From Diploptera punctata (Eukaryota; Arthropoda; Insecta; Blattodea; Blaberidae), in assembly GCA_030220185.1 (NCBI GenBank), contig JASPKZ010007797.1, positions 2,090,001-2,154,000 on the forward strand: 64,000 bases of DNA, in the 5' to 3' direction. The translations under genes and the position numbers were made by a program. This document shows positions 10,802 through 21,864 of the stretch, piece by piece (within the stretch, counting starts at the first letter, position 1; each line of letters begins with the position of its first letter). The notes beneath the pieces were generated by a model. That model was not told the origin of the DNA. It saw only the letters and a program-made list of their open reading frames with translations, and ran no database searches.

Positions 10802-12239
10802 AAGGGAATCCATTTTAAGCGGAAACCTTTTTACAGCGTTGCAGCGGCTCTCACTTTTCCCACTATTTTGCTTACACCGGTGGGGAGCGTGTTCCGTTAC
10901 TACCGGCAAATGAAGACAGAAGCTACAAAATACATATAACTCAACTAATTTAGACTATTATAAAAATAGGCCTACACATAGAAGCTTGTTACTCACCATT
11001 TATTTGAGATACTGTTGAAAATGACCCCGTCCGCAGTAAGACATGCCTCACATTGTTTAAATAACTTATCTGCCACTTTCTGTAATTCCGCTTCGGCAAT
11101 AAACTGCATTGCACGTGTTATTTCAACCTTAAGTTCTTCTAAGGTATGATGATTATTTCGCTAAACTTTTCCCTTTAGGTATCCCCAAAAATAATAATCA
11201 CAGTAAGTTAGGTCTGCTGTTCTAGGGGGCCATAAATATAATTTAATAATATTTAATGTATTTCAGAATTATCTATGATTTATTTTTTAACTTTACCTTT
11301 ATCTTGTGCTAATCATCCTGTCATCGAAAACTTCACGTAAAGTTTCTATAGATTTATGAGCGCTATGCGCTGTGGCACAATCCTGTTGAAAATATCCATA
11401 ATCCTTTTCTTCCTATGTCAATTTATTAAGAAATGGACGCAACATTGTTGTCACATAAACAGCTGAGTTTACACGGTTTTAAAAACATATAGGCCTATTT
11501 TAATGGGAAACACTTCCTGTATAATATGCGGGTTCTCAGTACTCCACATTAGCACATTTTGGGAATTTATATGTCCCGAAAGATGGAACCATGCCTCGTC
11601 TGACCTAAACATTAGCTGTGGATCCGAAATTACATTATACACACTTCCAAGAAACCAATTACAGAATCTCATTCTTGCGGCGAAATCTGCCTTTTTAAGT
11701 TCCTGCACAAACCTTTGTTATAAGGTTGAAATTTCAGCAGTCTGGTCGCTTTGTGAACTGACCTCTTGGATATGTTAGTTTCCTGCGCCAAAAGTTTTAG
11801 TAATTTTCAAGGACTTACTTCTAATCGCACATGTATATCCTCAAGTTTCTCTACTGTTAAAACGTGCGTTTGACGCTTCTTCGGTATGTCACAAACTGAA
11901 CCTGTTGTATGCCACTTTTTCATCAACTCCGAAAGACACAATTTTGTAGGAATCATTCAGTCAGGATATTTTTGAGAAATTCTCCGAACGCGTCTTCTAT
12001 GGTTATTTCTCAATAAGTAACATTCCACCAAATAAATTCGCTGTTCAACTGTATACCTCATTTTCGGTCACTTTCTTATCTAACGCACGACAACAAGCGA
12101 CATGCGTCCCACTACAACACACTGAAGCAACTAACCACTGGGATTTTGTGTACAACTTGTCTCCCACGCTGCGATCGTTTTGCTCACAGCGCGGCGGCGG
12201 CAGAAAGATGCGAGATTTCTTCTTAAAATGGATTCCCTG
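10802..12239 (-). mobile_element. Mariner-like element 4
   Basis: Inverted termini read AAGGGAATCCATTTTAAG (left) and CAGGGAATCCATTTTAAG (right, reversed). TA at 10800-10801 and at 12240-12241 flank it, and the interrupted LINE reads through if one TA is removed. Length is 1438 bp with a minus-strand transposase relic inside. Confidence 0.9.
10993..12061 (-). pseudogene. Mariner-like transposase, broken
   Basis: ATG at 12061 starts MRYTVEQRIYLVECYLLRN, a helix-turn-helix N terminus of this transposase group. Further on come MFRSDEAWFHLSGHINSQN (first catalytic Asp in SDEAWF), DCATAHSAH (second Asp), PRTADLTYCDYYFWG (third Asp), and LKGKV..NNHHTLEELK to ...NSISNKW and stop. Several stops and shifts interrupt it, and about 80 bp of extra AT-rich sequence lies between the second and third Asp blocks near 11230-11320. 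Inactive. Confidence 0.8.
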
Positions 12240-12295
12240 TATTTTCAGTTTAACGTTTTTTATTTAAGGAGTTGGGACGACAAGAGTCCCTATAA

Positions 12296-12648
12296 TGCAT
12301 CCATCCATTCATCCATCCATAGTAATTCTGCCTGAAGGCTGGTCCTTCACTGCAATCATAGCATTTTTTCGTGCTATGCTTGCAGCTTTACTAGGGAATT
12401 GTAGGTGTGGTAACTTTCCGTTGCTTTCCACACCGGTGAAGGATGATGATGATGATGATAAAGATGATGATGATGACGGCTATATGATTTCGGGGACCGT
12501 TTGAGCCTTAAAGTTTTCCTGACATTTGTCTTACAGGTGAGGAAAAACCCCGATAAAAACCTCACCCAGAAAAACTGCCCCGACCGGGGATCGAACCCGC
12601 TGCGTGACAAGGCAGCATGCTACCTGGAGACCACAGCGGTGGACCTGT
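12296..12648 (-). repeat. SINE family S1, full length, inside LINE A
   Basis: Minus-strand S1 copy from ATCC-repeat tail (12296) to head CCACAGCGGTGGAC (12648). The internal GAT repeat is longer than in the 8788 copy. Flanked by imperfect duplications resembling TATAATGCA / TGTAATGAA of the LINE target. Confidence 0.88.
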
Positions 12649-12745
12649 AATGAATAATAGCATGTATTTCCAGAATGCATTTACGATTACAAAATCACGT
12701 TGTTTACCCTTTAGAATTATATAAGATATCCTATCGCTGACAAAC

Positions 12746-13185
12746 TTAATAATTATCTCGGATACCTGACAGGGTCTTTTTCCGGACTAAAAAGCCTGTT
12801 CCAAATTTAGGTATTGCTGCATCCCCATAGTATAATGCAAAGCTTTCAGATTCCTGACTACCTTCTCCTGGCCATCTAACTTCCTGTAAAGCGACTATAT
12901 CCAAGGGTGATTTATCCAATTCCCGCGTTAATACCTCTAGCGCCCCGCTATTATATAAAGTCCTAATATTCCACGTCCCTAGGAACATGTCCCTGTGTTT
13001 TAGCGTTTGGCATGGATTCCCTGAAGTAGTCCCCGCCCGGAGAACCGAATGAGGGACTATTTTACCTCCGAAGAATTTTACCCCAGAGGAACCCATATCC
13101 GCATTTCTCAACGGTTGTATTTTTACGGTGAAAGATCGTCGCTATTTCGACCAAAGCCTCTGGTATACAATATAATTATACATTT
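12746..13185 (-). mobile_element. RTE-type LINE, 5' end of endonuclease domain
   Basis: A clean minus-strand frame begins near 13111 and reads MFLGTWNIRTLYNSGALEVL, then ELDKSPLDIVALQEVRWPG, the N-terminal Asn and Glu blocks of an APE-type endonuclease. It continues to TGFLVRKKTLSGIRDNY, where similarity ends. Sequence 13112-13185 is probably the 5' untranslated part. The rest of the LINE is missing. Whether it is family A is not established. Confidence 0.8.
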
Positions 13186-13394
13186 TAAATTCCTTAACAT
13201 TCTTGAAAGTTTGGAAATTTATTAAAACATACAAAAATTATGAACAATGACAAGAGCCGTATTCCGGTCAGCGCCATCTTTTACTTAGTTCAAGAAAATA
13301 GGGTTGTGTTATTGATAACAATGAGTAATTTATAATTGTCACTCACGTGATGTGACGTAACTTGAAATTGTAAATGTTGTGTTTTTCTTCTTTC
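13186..13394. other. Non-coding spacer
   Basis: Nothing recognised. Confidence 0.4.
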
Positions 13395-13900
13395 TTTGAC
13401 TTCAAAGTTAGGCTGTAAGCCTGTACCGACTCAAAGCATATCCTTCCATCTGGTCATGGGGCGTCCAACGGAACGTTTACCTCTTCGAATTGTAAAGCCT
13501 GTTTTGATAGATGAGATGTTTCCATTCTATTTATATGTTTAAACCATTTTAATTTGTTATCTGTCAATTTATTTGCTAATTCATATATTTGTAATTGTTC
13601 TCTAATGTCGGTATTGTGATTATATGATCTCTTGAAGTGTGTCCCGCTATCCTTCTTAAGAAACGCATTTCTGCCGTTTCTATTTTCCTTTTTCCAAATT
13701 TATTTAATGTCCAGTTTTCACTTCCGTATGTTAGGATCGGGATTGCCAAGACATTATAAAATTTCATCATTGTCTCTTTCCTGGTTTTATTAAGCAATGT
13801 TCTTTGAATTGTGCCACACATATGCTGGAACTTTGATAATTTATTATTAAGATCTTCCTCTTTTCCATATGATAATATGCATTCATAATTGAAACATTTT
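13395..13900 (-). mobile_element. RTE-type LINE, C-terminal domain and 3' end
   Basis: Minus strand: CGTIQRTLLNKTRKETMMKF, then LTYGSENWTL and AEMRFLRRIAGHTSRD, the typical post-RT domain. The 3' end carries hairpin AGGCTGTAAGCCT (13410-13422) and a GAAAGAAGAA tail. Confidence 0.82.
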
Positions 13901-13921
13901 ATTTGACCTATTGTTTTGTTT

Positions 13922-14228
13922 GGGGCACGCCGTAGCGTAGTGGTTAAGGCACTGAGCTACAAGCCGGAGGGTCAAGGGTTCAAGTCCCGTTGGGGTCAGG
14001 ATTTTTAAACTGACCCAAACTCTCTGGCGGCACTATGGCCCTGGGGTCGACTCAGCCTCCAACGGAAATGAGTACCAGACGCTTGTTCTGGGGGTAAAGG
14101 CGGCCGTCACGCAGGGCTGACAACCCGGCTGACGTAAAGTGCCGATTGTCTAGAAAAAGTGGGAACCTTAACCTCCTACTACCCCAAGGGCCTCCGGGCC
14201 TGTTGTGGGATCACTTTACTTTACTTTA
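13922..14228 (+). repeat. SINE family S3
   Basis: tRNA-derived SINE: A-box TAGCGTAGTGGTTAAGGC, B-box GGGTTCAAGTCCCG, GC-rich body (GGGTAAAGGCGGCCGTCACG), and a CTTTA-repeat tail. Only one copy in the window. Confidence 0.85.
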
Positions 14229-14446
14229 TAGTTTTGTTTTGTAGAACTATTTTTATCGGATAGGATATTTTCCTTCAAATGCCATTACTTTTTATTTGTT
14301 TGTTGATATATGTAGATTATAATATAACATAATTTCTTCCAAATGATATATTTTTCTTTGTAGTTGTTTTGTTTTCATACTTTTAACTTACTTTTATTCA
14401 GTCTTGATAATGATAGCTTAGCTATCGAAACATGTTGACAATCGTT
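14229..14446. other. Non-coding spacer
   Basis: T-rich, nothing recognised. Confidence 0.4.
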
Positions 14447-15312
14447 AGAAGACAAAAAAGGCCTACAACTCAATGGTGTTAATAAGCTGTTAGTTTATGC
14501 TGATGATGTAGTACTTACTATTGGGCGATAGCGAGGGCAACACACGTTCTATTGAGTAACATTAAGAAATTCAGAGTAGAAGTATACATCAATAAAAGTA
14601 AATATATGTTCACACGTAGAAATGTATTATATAATAGAAATAGACAGCTAATGACAAATGAGTTAAATTTTGAAGAAGAGGCTGCATTCTAATACCTAGG
14701 AACAATAATCACAAATAGGAATAAGGTGCACAAAGATTAAACATAGGCTCAATTCTGGAAGTGCATGCTATTATGCATTGCAGGGACACTTGTCGTAACT
14801 CCTTTCAAAAAATGTTAAACTGAAAATATATAAAACTATTATTCTACCAGTTATATTATATGGATGTGAAACATGGACTCTTACTTTAAGGGAAAAGAAA
14901 ATATTATTACGAGTATTTGAGAATAAAGTTCTTAGAAAAATGTATGGATCACCGAGAGATGAACAGACAGGTGAATGGAGAAGACTACTAACGGTGAGCT
15001 GCATGATCTTTATGTGAATTCAGTTATAATAAGAATAGTTAAGTCTCATAGTCTGCGAAGAGGTGGACATGTGGCACAAATGGGAAATGAAAGAGGAGCA
15101 TGGAGGTTTCTTATAGGAAAACCAGAGAGAAAACGCCCTGTTGATAGACTATGAATGAGATAGGAGAATAACATTAACCATATTTCGAGTGAAGTTGATA
15201 GTATGCCTACAGGAGATGATTAGAAAAAAATAGCTCAGGATAGGGATATGTGGAGTGCTTAAGCCCTCGCGGCCATGAACCTATTTGTTCGATAGTGTTA
15301 GTGGGTTAGTTA
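14447..15312 (+). mobile_element. LINE family A, RT end to 3' end
   Basis: Begins in the region encoding LLVYADDVVL (palm catalytic box in translation) and ends with CGATAGTGTTAGTGGGTTAGTT. Stops are frequent. It ends about 90 bp downstream of the receptor exon. Confidence 0.85.
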
Positions 15313-15397
15313 TATATAAGTATGGAATTAGACAAAAAATGGAAACTACTGTAGTTTGGGAACTATTGTTAGGGTTATGCAGAAAGCTACTGACTAC

Positions 15398-15677
15398 CTG
15401 GAGTTTGAACGTTTACTGCTGTCCTTCTTCCCTGCCTGCAGGTTTGGTAGATCTTTCTGCCGTTTCTCCGTCTCTCTCCAGATTCGCCAGTACAATATAC
15501 ACATGACGGTGACAGGCACGTAGAACGCCGCTATCGCCGTGCCGAACGTAATGTAGTGGTTCGTCTCGATGAACTGAATGTAGCACTCGTGATCCGGAAC
15601 TGTTCTTTCACCTTCTATGTATGGCCAAGAGTAGATCCAGGGCGGCCATAACAGCAGCGATATGCCCCAGGCACAAC
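15398..15677 (-). CDS. mAChR-A: Muscarinic acetylcholine receptor A-type, exon with TM4-TM5
   Basis: Internal exon of a G-protein-coupled receptor for acetylcholine in the plasma membrane. The frame reads [20 protein letters not shown] (TM4 and start of loop 2), the loop cysteine in [10 protein letters not shown], then [20 protein letters not shown] (TM5) and [18 protein letters not shown], the start of the third intracellular loop. These match insect A-type muscarinic receptors closely. The acceptor is TTTCAG at 15678 and the donor is CAG|GTAGTC at 15398-15393. It enters in phase 1, completing the Gly codon begun by the 23300 exon, and leaves with two bases over. No exon with TM6-TM7 is visible to the left, so it should lie outside the window or was missed as a short exon. 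Confidence 0.95.
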
Positions 15678-15970
15678 CTGAAAGTAAACATCACAAAAAT
15701 ATTGGGCTATTCTATGCCGTGGTACCACCTGTGAATATTCGATTGGAGAACAAGTGACTGCTAGCCAACGTAATAAGTTCTCGCTAGAGCCAATTGCCAA
15801 CATGTTTAGTCACATATAAGGCGATTCCATCCCAACTCACATTAGTGAGCAAGTTAGGGTGAGAAAATGGACAGTTTAGTGTTAGTTTGGACAAGTTAGG
15901 GTGAGAAAATTGGCGATAAATACACCAGATTAGTTTAGCGTTCACTTGTTTGTCAGCGTGTTATTTTTTT

Positions 15971-16620
15971 ATGACAATTTAACTCATGCCCCAAATGGGA
16001 GCCAGTAACCAATCGCTTTTCAATGAATTTTGATTTACAACCAGTCACAGTCGTGTTTCACCTGGAATTTATCAAATAAGTTTATCATATTAAAGAAAGC
16101 TCCTCCTTTTTAACATTATGAATAGGCCAGACCATTATTTTGCAGTGAGTGATCTCTAAGAAATACGGCTACCAGATTGTATATATAGTGCACGAATGTA
16201 AACATATACTGCTTGCGGGATATAATAGAAAAACATTCGTAATTGATTATACCACAATAAAAAGAAACCACTGTTTGCACTTTCTTAAACGTATTATTTT
16301 CCAGGAATTTACGTTCAGAAGATATAATTTACATCATAGGACATCAGAAATTAATTAATAATCTATAATGTTGGTTATAAACAGTTTGATGTGTTTAATT
16401 TTTTCTTCACTAAAGTGAATTCTTACAATATTGCAATCCTTTGGCAATAAATAATATGATATGGTTGCAGCGATGAACAAATGAAACATAAGAAACGTTT
16501 CTCATTTGTTTTCAAATTACTATATTTAAATAATGATTTATGAGTAAACAGCTTAATTTTATTCGTTAAATAGTCCTACTTTATCGATAATTTGGAAATC
16601 ACTCGTGACATTACTTATGA
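15971..16620 (+). repeat. Unnamed interspersed repeat R, copy 1
   Basis: Starts ATGACAATTTAACTCATGCC and ends CGTGACATTACTTATGA. Shares most of its length with 35180-35939 (plus) and 56732-57375 (minus). No terminal inverted repeats, tRNA-like head or coding frame seen. Confidence 0.8.
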
Positions 16621-16656
16621 TAAATTGGCTACACTGTTTGAGCAATGACTAATGTA

Positions 16657-17872
16657 TGAGGCGGTCAGAGGACAAGGGGTACAAGTGACATTTAAAAAAA
16701 TAAGTTAAGTGCAGAAATGGTTAGCTAATATGACAAACTGTTTGGTGCCCAAGAGGTATATGCGTGAGTTTGACAAGTTCTGATATATAATGGAGTTTAG
16801 AAAATCACTCAGAAAAACTTCTACTCGGAGGACAAGGGGTACATCTGTAGTTGTACTCCTTGGCTTCCAACAGCTAGATGGGCTCAAGCTTAGCGATGTG
16901 TCTTTTAATTATTCCAACAAATTTTACGTGAAGATTATTATTATATTATCAGTGTTTAATATAGTGCTAGTGATTCTTCGAGGTTTATCGATTTACCAAA
17001 CATTATTATGTCTGAATCAGAATCTGATGAACATAAGCTTGAACTTAACCTCAGCCTTCATGGTAAGTAAAATATTTTTACTGCTTTTTTATATGTTGAC
17101 AATTGCATATTATACAATAATGCTTTTTAGCAATACATTTTGAGATAATTGGAAATTATTTAATAATCTAAAGATATAATAAGATTTAGATGTACAGGAT
17201 TTGTAGTCTAATAATGTTTATATCAAAGATATGTTTTTTTAAATATGAAGATTAATCATTGGCGTTGTTTCTGTTTTCTTATCAGATTCCAATGAAGATG
17301 ACATTGAATAACCCGGCATTACAGGACCTACAGAAGAAGAAGATGCTCCAGAATTGCACGTTGGCAGAAAGAGGAATAGTAAACCAGAAAATTAGATAAA
17401 AATAAAGCAGAAAGAGGAAGGAATGAAAGCAAAAAAGTATACAGACAGGAAATAAAACATTCATGTGAAGAAACGTAAATGCACGTTTAAGTGCAATGAA
17501 CTTTAAGACTGATTTTGTAAATTAATCTTGTTGCAATATGTAATTCTTTGGATAAGTATGTACGTATTTCCAGTCACAATAAAAGCTTTGGTATGAATCT
17601 ACTTTTCTTGGATAATTTATTTCAAAATATTGCTTGGAGGACAAGGGGTACAAGTGACTCTTAATGCAAAGAAAAGTTACAGTATGGGCTAGTGTTTATA
17701 TTGAATCTGTTCATATTTTGCGGATAAATGGACTCATATATAAGGAACACAAACACAATTTATGAGACTTGTCAGATATTCCTGGAATTTTATATTCTGA
17801 CTGATCTATAGACTTAATTTTCTCCAAACCAATGTTTTGTTACTTGTACCCCTTGTCCTCTTGACCACCTCA
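16657..17872 (+). mobile_element. TIR DNA transposon with GGACAAGGGGTAC boxes
   Basis: Inverted ends of about 35 bp begin TGAGGCGGTCA on the left and TGAGGTGGTCA (reversed) on the right, followed by GAGGACAAGGGGTACAAGT. TA flanks both ends. The same box occurs twice more inside (16829-16842 and 17637-17652). An interior relic of a two-exon transposase-like gene is present. Confidence 0.7.
17008..17505 (+). pseudogene. Transposon-encoded acidic N-terminal protein relic, two exons
   Basis: Exon 1 starts at ATG 17008 (MSESESDEHKLELNLSLH) and ends at a clean G|GTAAGT donor (17062/17063). Exon 2 follows a pyrimidine tract and CAG (17285) and continues the acidic run SNEDDIE, where a TAA interrupts. 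It then reads on through PTEEEDAPELHVGRKRNSKPEN, KKYTDRK and KKRKCTFKC. This arrangement (acidic start, RKR..PENW, K.Y....G, then C..KC) resembles the N terminus of a protein type often found in insect DNA transposons. I cannot name the superfamily. The catalytic part is absent. Confidence 0.5.
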
Positions 17873-17972
17873 TATATACATTTTTTCATCGTAAATATGG
17901 TCATTTTAGGTTAATTTGAGCTCAATGTCTCACTTCATTTTAAAGCATTCATCACATTTTTGGGAAAAATCA

Positions 17973-17974
<2 letters not shown>

Positions 17975-18004
<30 letters not shown>

Positions 18005-18013
18005 TATATATAT
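17975..18013. repeat. (TA)n microsatellite
   Basis: TA run with one interruption. Confidence 0.9.
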
Positions 18014-18074
18014 TTATTTATCTCAGGTAATTACTCACATATATACTGAAAAAAATACATTGTGTGTTTTTCAG

Positions 18075-18300
18075 TTTTTTTTTTCGATCATCGACAACAA
18101 GGTTTAGGCATTTTGGTCTGTTGCGGCTTAAAACTGGTCACGTCATCTCTCCATATGTCGACCAACACTTATTTTTCCTATAGGATTACAATTCAAGACG
18201 GCTTTTGATATTCTAGTTGGCGACATGCGTTGACCACGGTCTCTTCAATTTGTCGTATATTTTTCGATCATTGTCGTAATTTGTTGTATATTCAGTTCAT
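18075..18300 (-). mobile_element. LINE, C-terminal fragment
   Basis: Minus strand shows NCNPIGKISVGRHMERWRDQ-like sequence, the GKR..GRP..RW box found near the end of RTE-type polyproteins. Short and degraded. Confidence 0.5.
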
Positions 18301-18386
18301 TCCTGATGACTATGCTCCTTTTTTTTATTTGCATGTTTATGTAGGTGGTACGAGGACATATAATCCCCTATTAAAATGTTTGACCT

Positions 18387-18490
18387 ATACCCTGTCCGCT
18401 CTTAAAGTGATCCTCGTCAAAACAAAACCATATGACGTGTTCGCTTTTCATTGGTTATGAACACCGACACACGTTGTAGAAGCAATAAGT
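18387..18490 (+). repeat. Left arm of a 100-bp inverted repeat
   Basis: Contains TGTCCGCTCTTAAAGTGATC and TTTTCATTGGTTATGAACA. Inverted partner at 23152-23258 with roughly 90% identity by eye. Confidence 0.8.
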
Positions 18491-18619
18491 ACGCAAAAAA
18501 TATAGTTCCCTTCATTAAATTAAAAATATGTCCTCTGAATATACTTGTTATTCTTCGTGAATGGAAATAATTATATTCAAAACAAACAACATATTCTAAA
18601 ATATACCTAATCAATAATT

Positions 18620-20130
18620 CATCTTCTTCTTCACGGTTTAGGCTTATTTACTAGCCTGTTCCGACTCCAAATTGCTGCTCTTTCCATCTTTTCCTTGGTA
18701 TTCCCAAACTTCTTCTTCCTCGTGGTGAATAGTTGTATGCTGCTTTTGGTATTCTATTCTCAGTCATCCTTGCCAAGTGTTCTTTCCAGTTTGTTCTGTA
18801 TTTCTCTATCGTTGAGTTTAATTCCTCTATTTTTAGTTGTTGTCTTTTTTCTGTGTTATGTTTTTTGTCTGTTCTTTGATATCCTGCTATTGGTCTGAGG
18901 AATCTCATTTCAGCAGCTTGTATCCTGACAGATTGTTGTGTTTCGGATCCATAAGTAATAATAGGCACTGCCATTGTCTTGTATAATTTCATTATAGAGT
19001 CTTTCCTGGCTTTATTTTTGTTCTTTTTAGTGTACCTGTTGTATAATTAAGCTTATTTATTTTGTTATTTATATCTGTTTGTACTGTGTATGATATTTCG
19101 CAACCTAGGAAGTTATATGTTACTACTTGTTCTATTGGTTTATTTTCTAATATTATCTTTGTCCGGATTGGATGAGCTCCCTCGAAGGCTATTGTTTTTT
19201 ATTTTTATGAGGATATTTCCATGTTGTATTTTTTTGATATTTCATTTAGTTTATATAACATTCTTTGTAGTTCGACTTCTGTTTTTGCTATTAAAACCTG
19301 GTCATCTGCAAAGGCTACTGTTTTTATTACTATATTTCCTAAGTTAATTCCCCCAGTCGTCATTTGCTTTCATGATCTTGTCATGTCGTCGAAATAAATG
19401 TTAAGCGTGGTTGATAGTGGACAATCTTGTCTAACTCCTCCTGTTATATGTATTGGTTCCCTTTGATTTATTTTTATTTTTGTTTTCTCATACATTTTCT
19501 TAATTACTGCTATCAAGTGTAGTGGAATTCCTTTTTCACTTAATATGTTCCATAATGTTGGTCTAGAGTCTTTATCAAAGGCCTTCTTATAATCTATAAA
19601 GAGAATGTGCGTCTCTAAGTTGAATTCTCTTCGCTTCTCTATTATTTGTTTTAAAGTGAATACGTTGACTGTGCAGCTTCTTCCTTTCCTAAATCCTGTC
19701 TGCTCTTCTGATATTATTTCATCTACTATAGTTGTTAATCTTTGGTTGATCATTTTTGCATGTATTTTGTATGCTGCACATAGCAAGCTTATGACTCTAT
19801 AATTTTCTGGTTTTGTTTTATCGCCTTTTTTAAATATTGAGATTATTTTTCCAATTTTCCATTCTTCTGGTATTATATTTTGTTTCCAGCACTTGTTATA
19901 GAATTTTATTAATCTTTCTTGAAAATTCTTTGGGTCATTTTTTATCAATTCTATGTTTATATTGTCTATCCCGCATGCTTTATTATTTTTACATTTCTTT
20001 AATATTCTTTAATTTCTTGTATCTCTAATTCATCTACTTCTGCATACTGTTCGTTTGTTTCTATGAGTGTTATTTCTTCTTTATTTTGTTTGTCCATCCA
20101 CAGTTCTTGATAATAATTTTCTAATTCTAT
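18620..20130 (-). mobile_element. RTE-type LINE family F, RT and 3' half
   Basis: Minus-strand reading order from 20130: ENYYQELWMDKQNKEE, then an RT frame (19948-19370) with IIPEEWKIGKIISIFKKGDK, NYRVISLL, EEQTGFRKGRSC, LFIDYKKAFDK (motif A) and GGVRQDCPLSTTLNIYFDD. A FADDQ box follows near 19330, then the C-terminal domain KTMAVPIITYGSE ... AEMRFLRPIAGYQRTD. The 3' end has hairpin AGGCTAGTAAATAAGCCT (18640-18657) and a GAAGAAGA tail. Frameshifts and stops are present. The 5' half continues at 21865-22995 beyond an insertion. Confidence 0.88.
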
Positions 20131-20133
20131 ATC

Positions 20134-20695
20134 TATAAAGATAATATTAGAAAATAAACCGATAGAACAAGTAGTAAGATATAACTTCCTAGGTTGCGAA
20201 ATATTATACACAGCAGAAACAGACATAAATAACAAAATAAATAAGTTTAATTATATAACAGGTACACTAAAAAGAACTTTGAAAAATAAAGCCAGGAAAG
20301 ACTCTATAATGAAATTATACAAGACAATGGCAGTGCCTATTATTACTTATCGATCCGAAACATGGGCAGTGACAACACAACAATCTGCCAGGATACAAGC
20401 TGCTGAAATGAGATTCCTCAGACCAATAGCAGGATATCAAAGAACAGACAAAAACATAACACAGAAGTAAGACAACAACTAAAAATAGAAGAATTAAACT
20501 CAACAATAGAGAAATACAGAACAAACTGGAAAGAACACTTGGCAAGGATGACTGAGAATAGAATACCAAAAGCAGCATACAACTATTCACCACGAGGAAG
20601 AAGAAGCTTGGGAAGACCAAGGAAAAGATGGAAAGAGCAGCAATTTGGAGCCGGAACAGGCTAGTAAATAAGCCTAAACCGTGAAGAAGAATAAG
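20134..20695 (+). mobile_element. LINE family F, inverted 5'-truncated 3' end
   Basis: About 560 bp nearly identical to the antisense of 18620-19160: KNKARKDSIMKLYKTMAVP, AEMRFLRPIAGYQRTD, GRRSLGRPRKRWKEQQFG, hairpin 20658-20675 and tail GAAGAAGAATAAG. Flanked by AATTCTATATCT at about 20122-20133 and 20696-20707, a 12-bp duplication. It was therefore inserted by target-primed reverse transcription. Confidence 0.85.
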
Positions 20696-20707
20696 AATTC
20701 TATATCT

Positions 20708-21734
20708 TGTACTTTTGAGAAGTGGACTTAAAGAAATTTTACATCTTCCGATGGATGTCCCTGATCACATGTTATATACTGAACGTCGGAATAAAGGACT
20801 TGGTTTATTTTGTGCAACGTGGGAAACAAAATTACAGCATATAAACATTTGCCACATTCTTCACCAAGACAATAATACATACATTACTACTCTCCGAAAC
20901 CTAAAAGAGGAAAGTTTACAATGTGTGAGAGACCTTAACATTGAACCTAGTGACATCAACATTAACTCTCGAAGTCTTTTACCAGATACAAGGAAACTCA
21001 GGAAACAACTAAGAGACAAAGAAGCAGTTCTCTGGAGTCAACTTCCTCATAAAGGAAAAGGCGTTGTTCTCTACAATGAATATACACCGGCAAATCAATG
21101 GATTCGTGACCATCAGGGATTGTCTTGTTCCGAATGGAGAGAAGCGATTAAAATGCAAGCCAAAATATCGGCGGTGCGTTCTTTGCCGGGCAGATCTAGG
21201 GACGATACCCTCTGTAGACGTTGTCGCAGAGAGCACGAAACCCTTGCACACATCCTTGCGGCCTGTCCATTTGGAGAATCACTGAGAAACATTCGGCACC
21301 ACACTATTCGAAATATGATGGCAGAAGCCTTGCGAGATTTTGGATACACAGTTTATGAGGAAGTACATGGTGTGACCACTAATGGGAGTAACAGACGAAT
21401 AGATATTATTGCATTTAGACCATCCTCTAAAATTTGTATGATAGTAGATCCCACAATTCGTTTTGAGACTCATAGTGGCCAACCTGAGGAAGTTGACTCT
21501 GAAAAGAAAGCCATATATGAGCCAACAATTGACTATTACAAAGATAAATACCAACTAGATAGTATAACTGTTACAGGATTGATGATCGGGGCAAGAGGTA
21601 CTAAACCAGGATTCTTAGCCAAATTTTGGAACTCCTTAGATTTGGACAGGGTGTATCTTTCTAGAATTGCCATCGCTGCCATTAGAGGATCAATTTCAAT
21701 TTTAAGAAACCATATTTACAAAATTGCTTTATAG
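20708..21734 (+). CDS. R2-superclade LINE, C-terminal zinc knuckle and endonuclease
   Basis: Open for about 340 codons with no stop and no start codon of its own; the 5' part of the element is missing. It opens in the RT thumb (SGLKEILHLPMDVPDHMLY) and has a CCHC knuckle, CRRC-x8-H-x4-C, in CRRCRREHETLAHILAACP. The restriction-like endonuclease follows, with the Asp pair in RRIDIIAF and MIVDPTIRFE and a downstream Lys-rich segment, then a conserved C-terminal region ending RGSISILRNHIYKIAL. R2 itself targets 28S rDNA; this copy is in an intron, inside another LINE, so it is either an R2-superclade family with other targets or a displaced fragment. The long open frame suggests a fairly young insertion. 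Confidence 0.88.
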
Positions 21735-21864
21735 TAATTATACTTCAATTAGGCCTACAAGTTGAATTTTTTAAAATATATTTACAAAATGTATTTCATC
21801 AATTACAAAAATTAATTGTCTGTATCACTTTGTCCTTGAGGCAATCCTCTAATGAGAAACGTTT
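21735..21864 (+). other. Probable 3' untranslated end of the R2-like element
   Basis: Non-coding sequence between the endonuclease stop codon and the point where family F resumes. The exact 3' junction is not clear. Confidence 0.5.

Larger units (their letters stand above)
10310..12690 (-). mobile_element. LINE family A, C-terminal part, split by two insertions
   Basis: Antisense family A sequence runs 10310-10799, resumes at 12242-12295 and again at about 12655-12690. A mariner-like element separates the first two parts and an S1 SINE the last two. The junctions align when the inserts are removed. Coding remnants include SEGKRPVGRSRMRWKNKI and the GCETWSLTLREER region. Confidence 0.85.

Noticed and set aside
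18620..20695. Twin-priming (5' inversion) of a single LINE
   Set aside because: The inverted piece duplicates the 3' end, not a missing 5' part, and has its own target duplication, so a separate insertion fits better.
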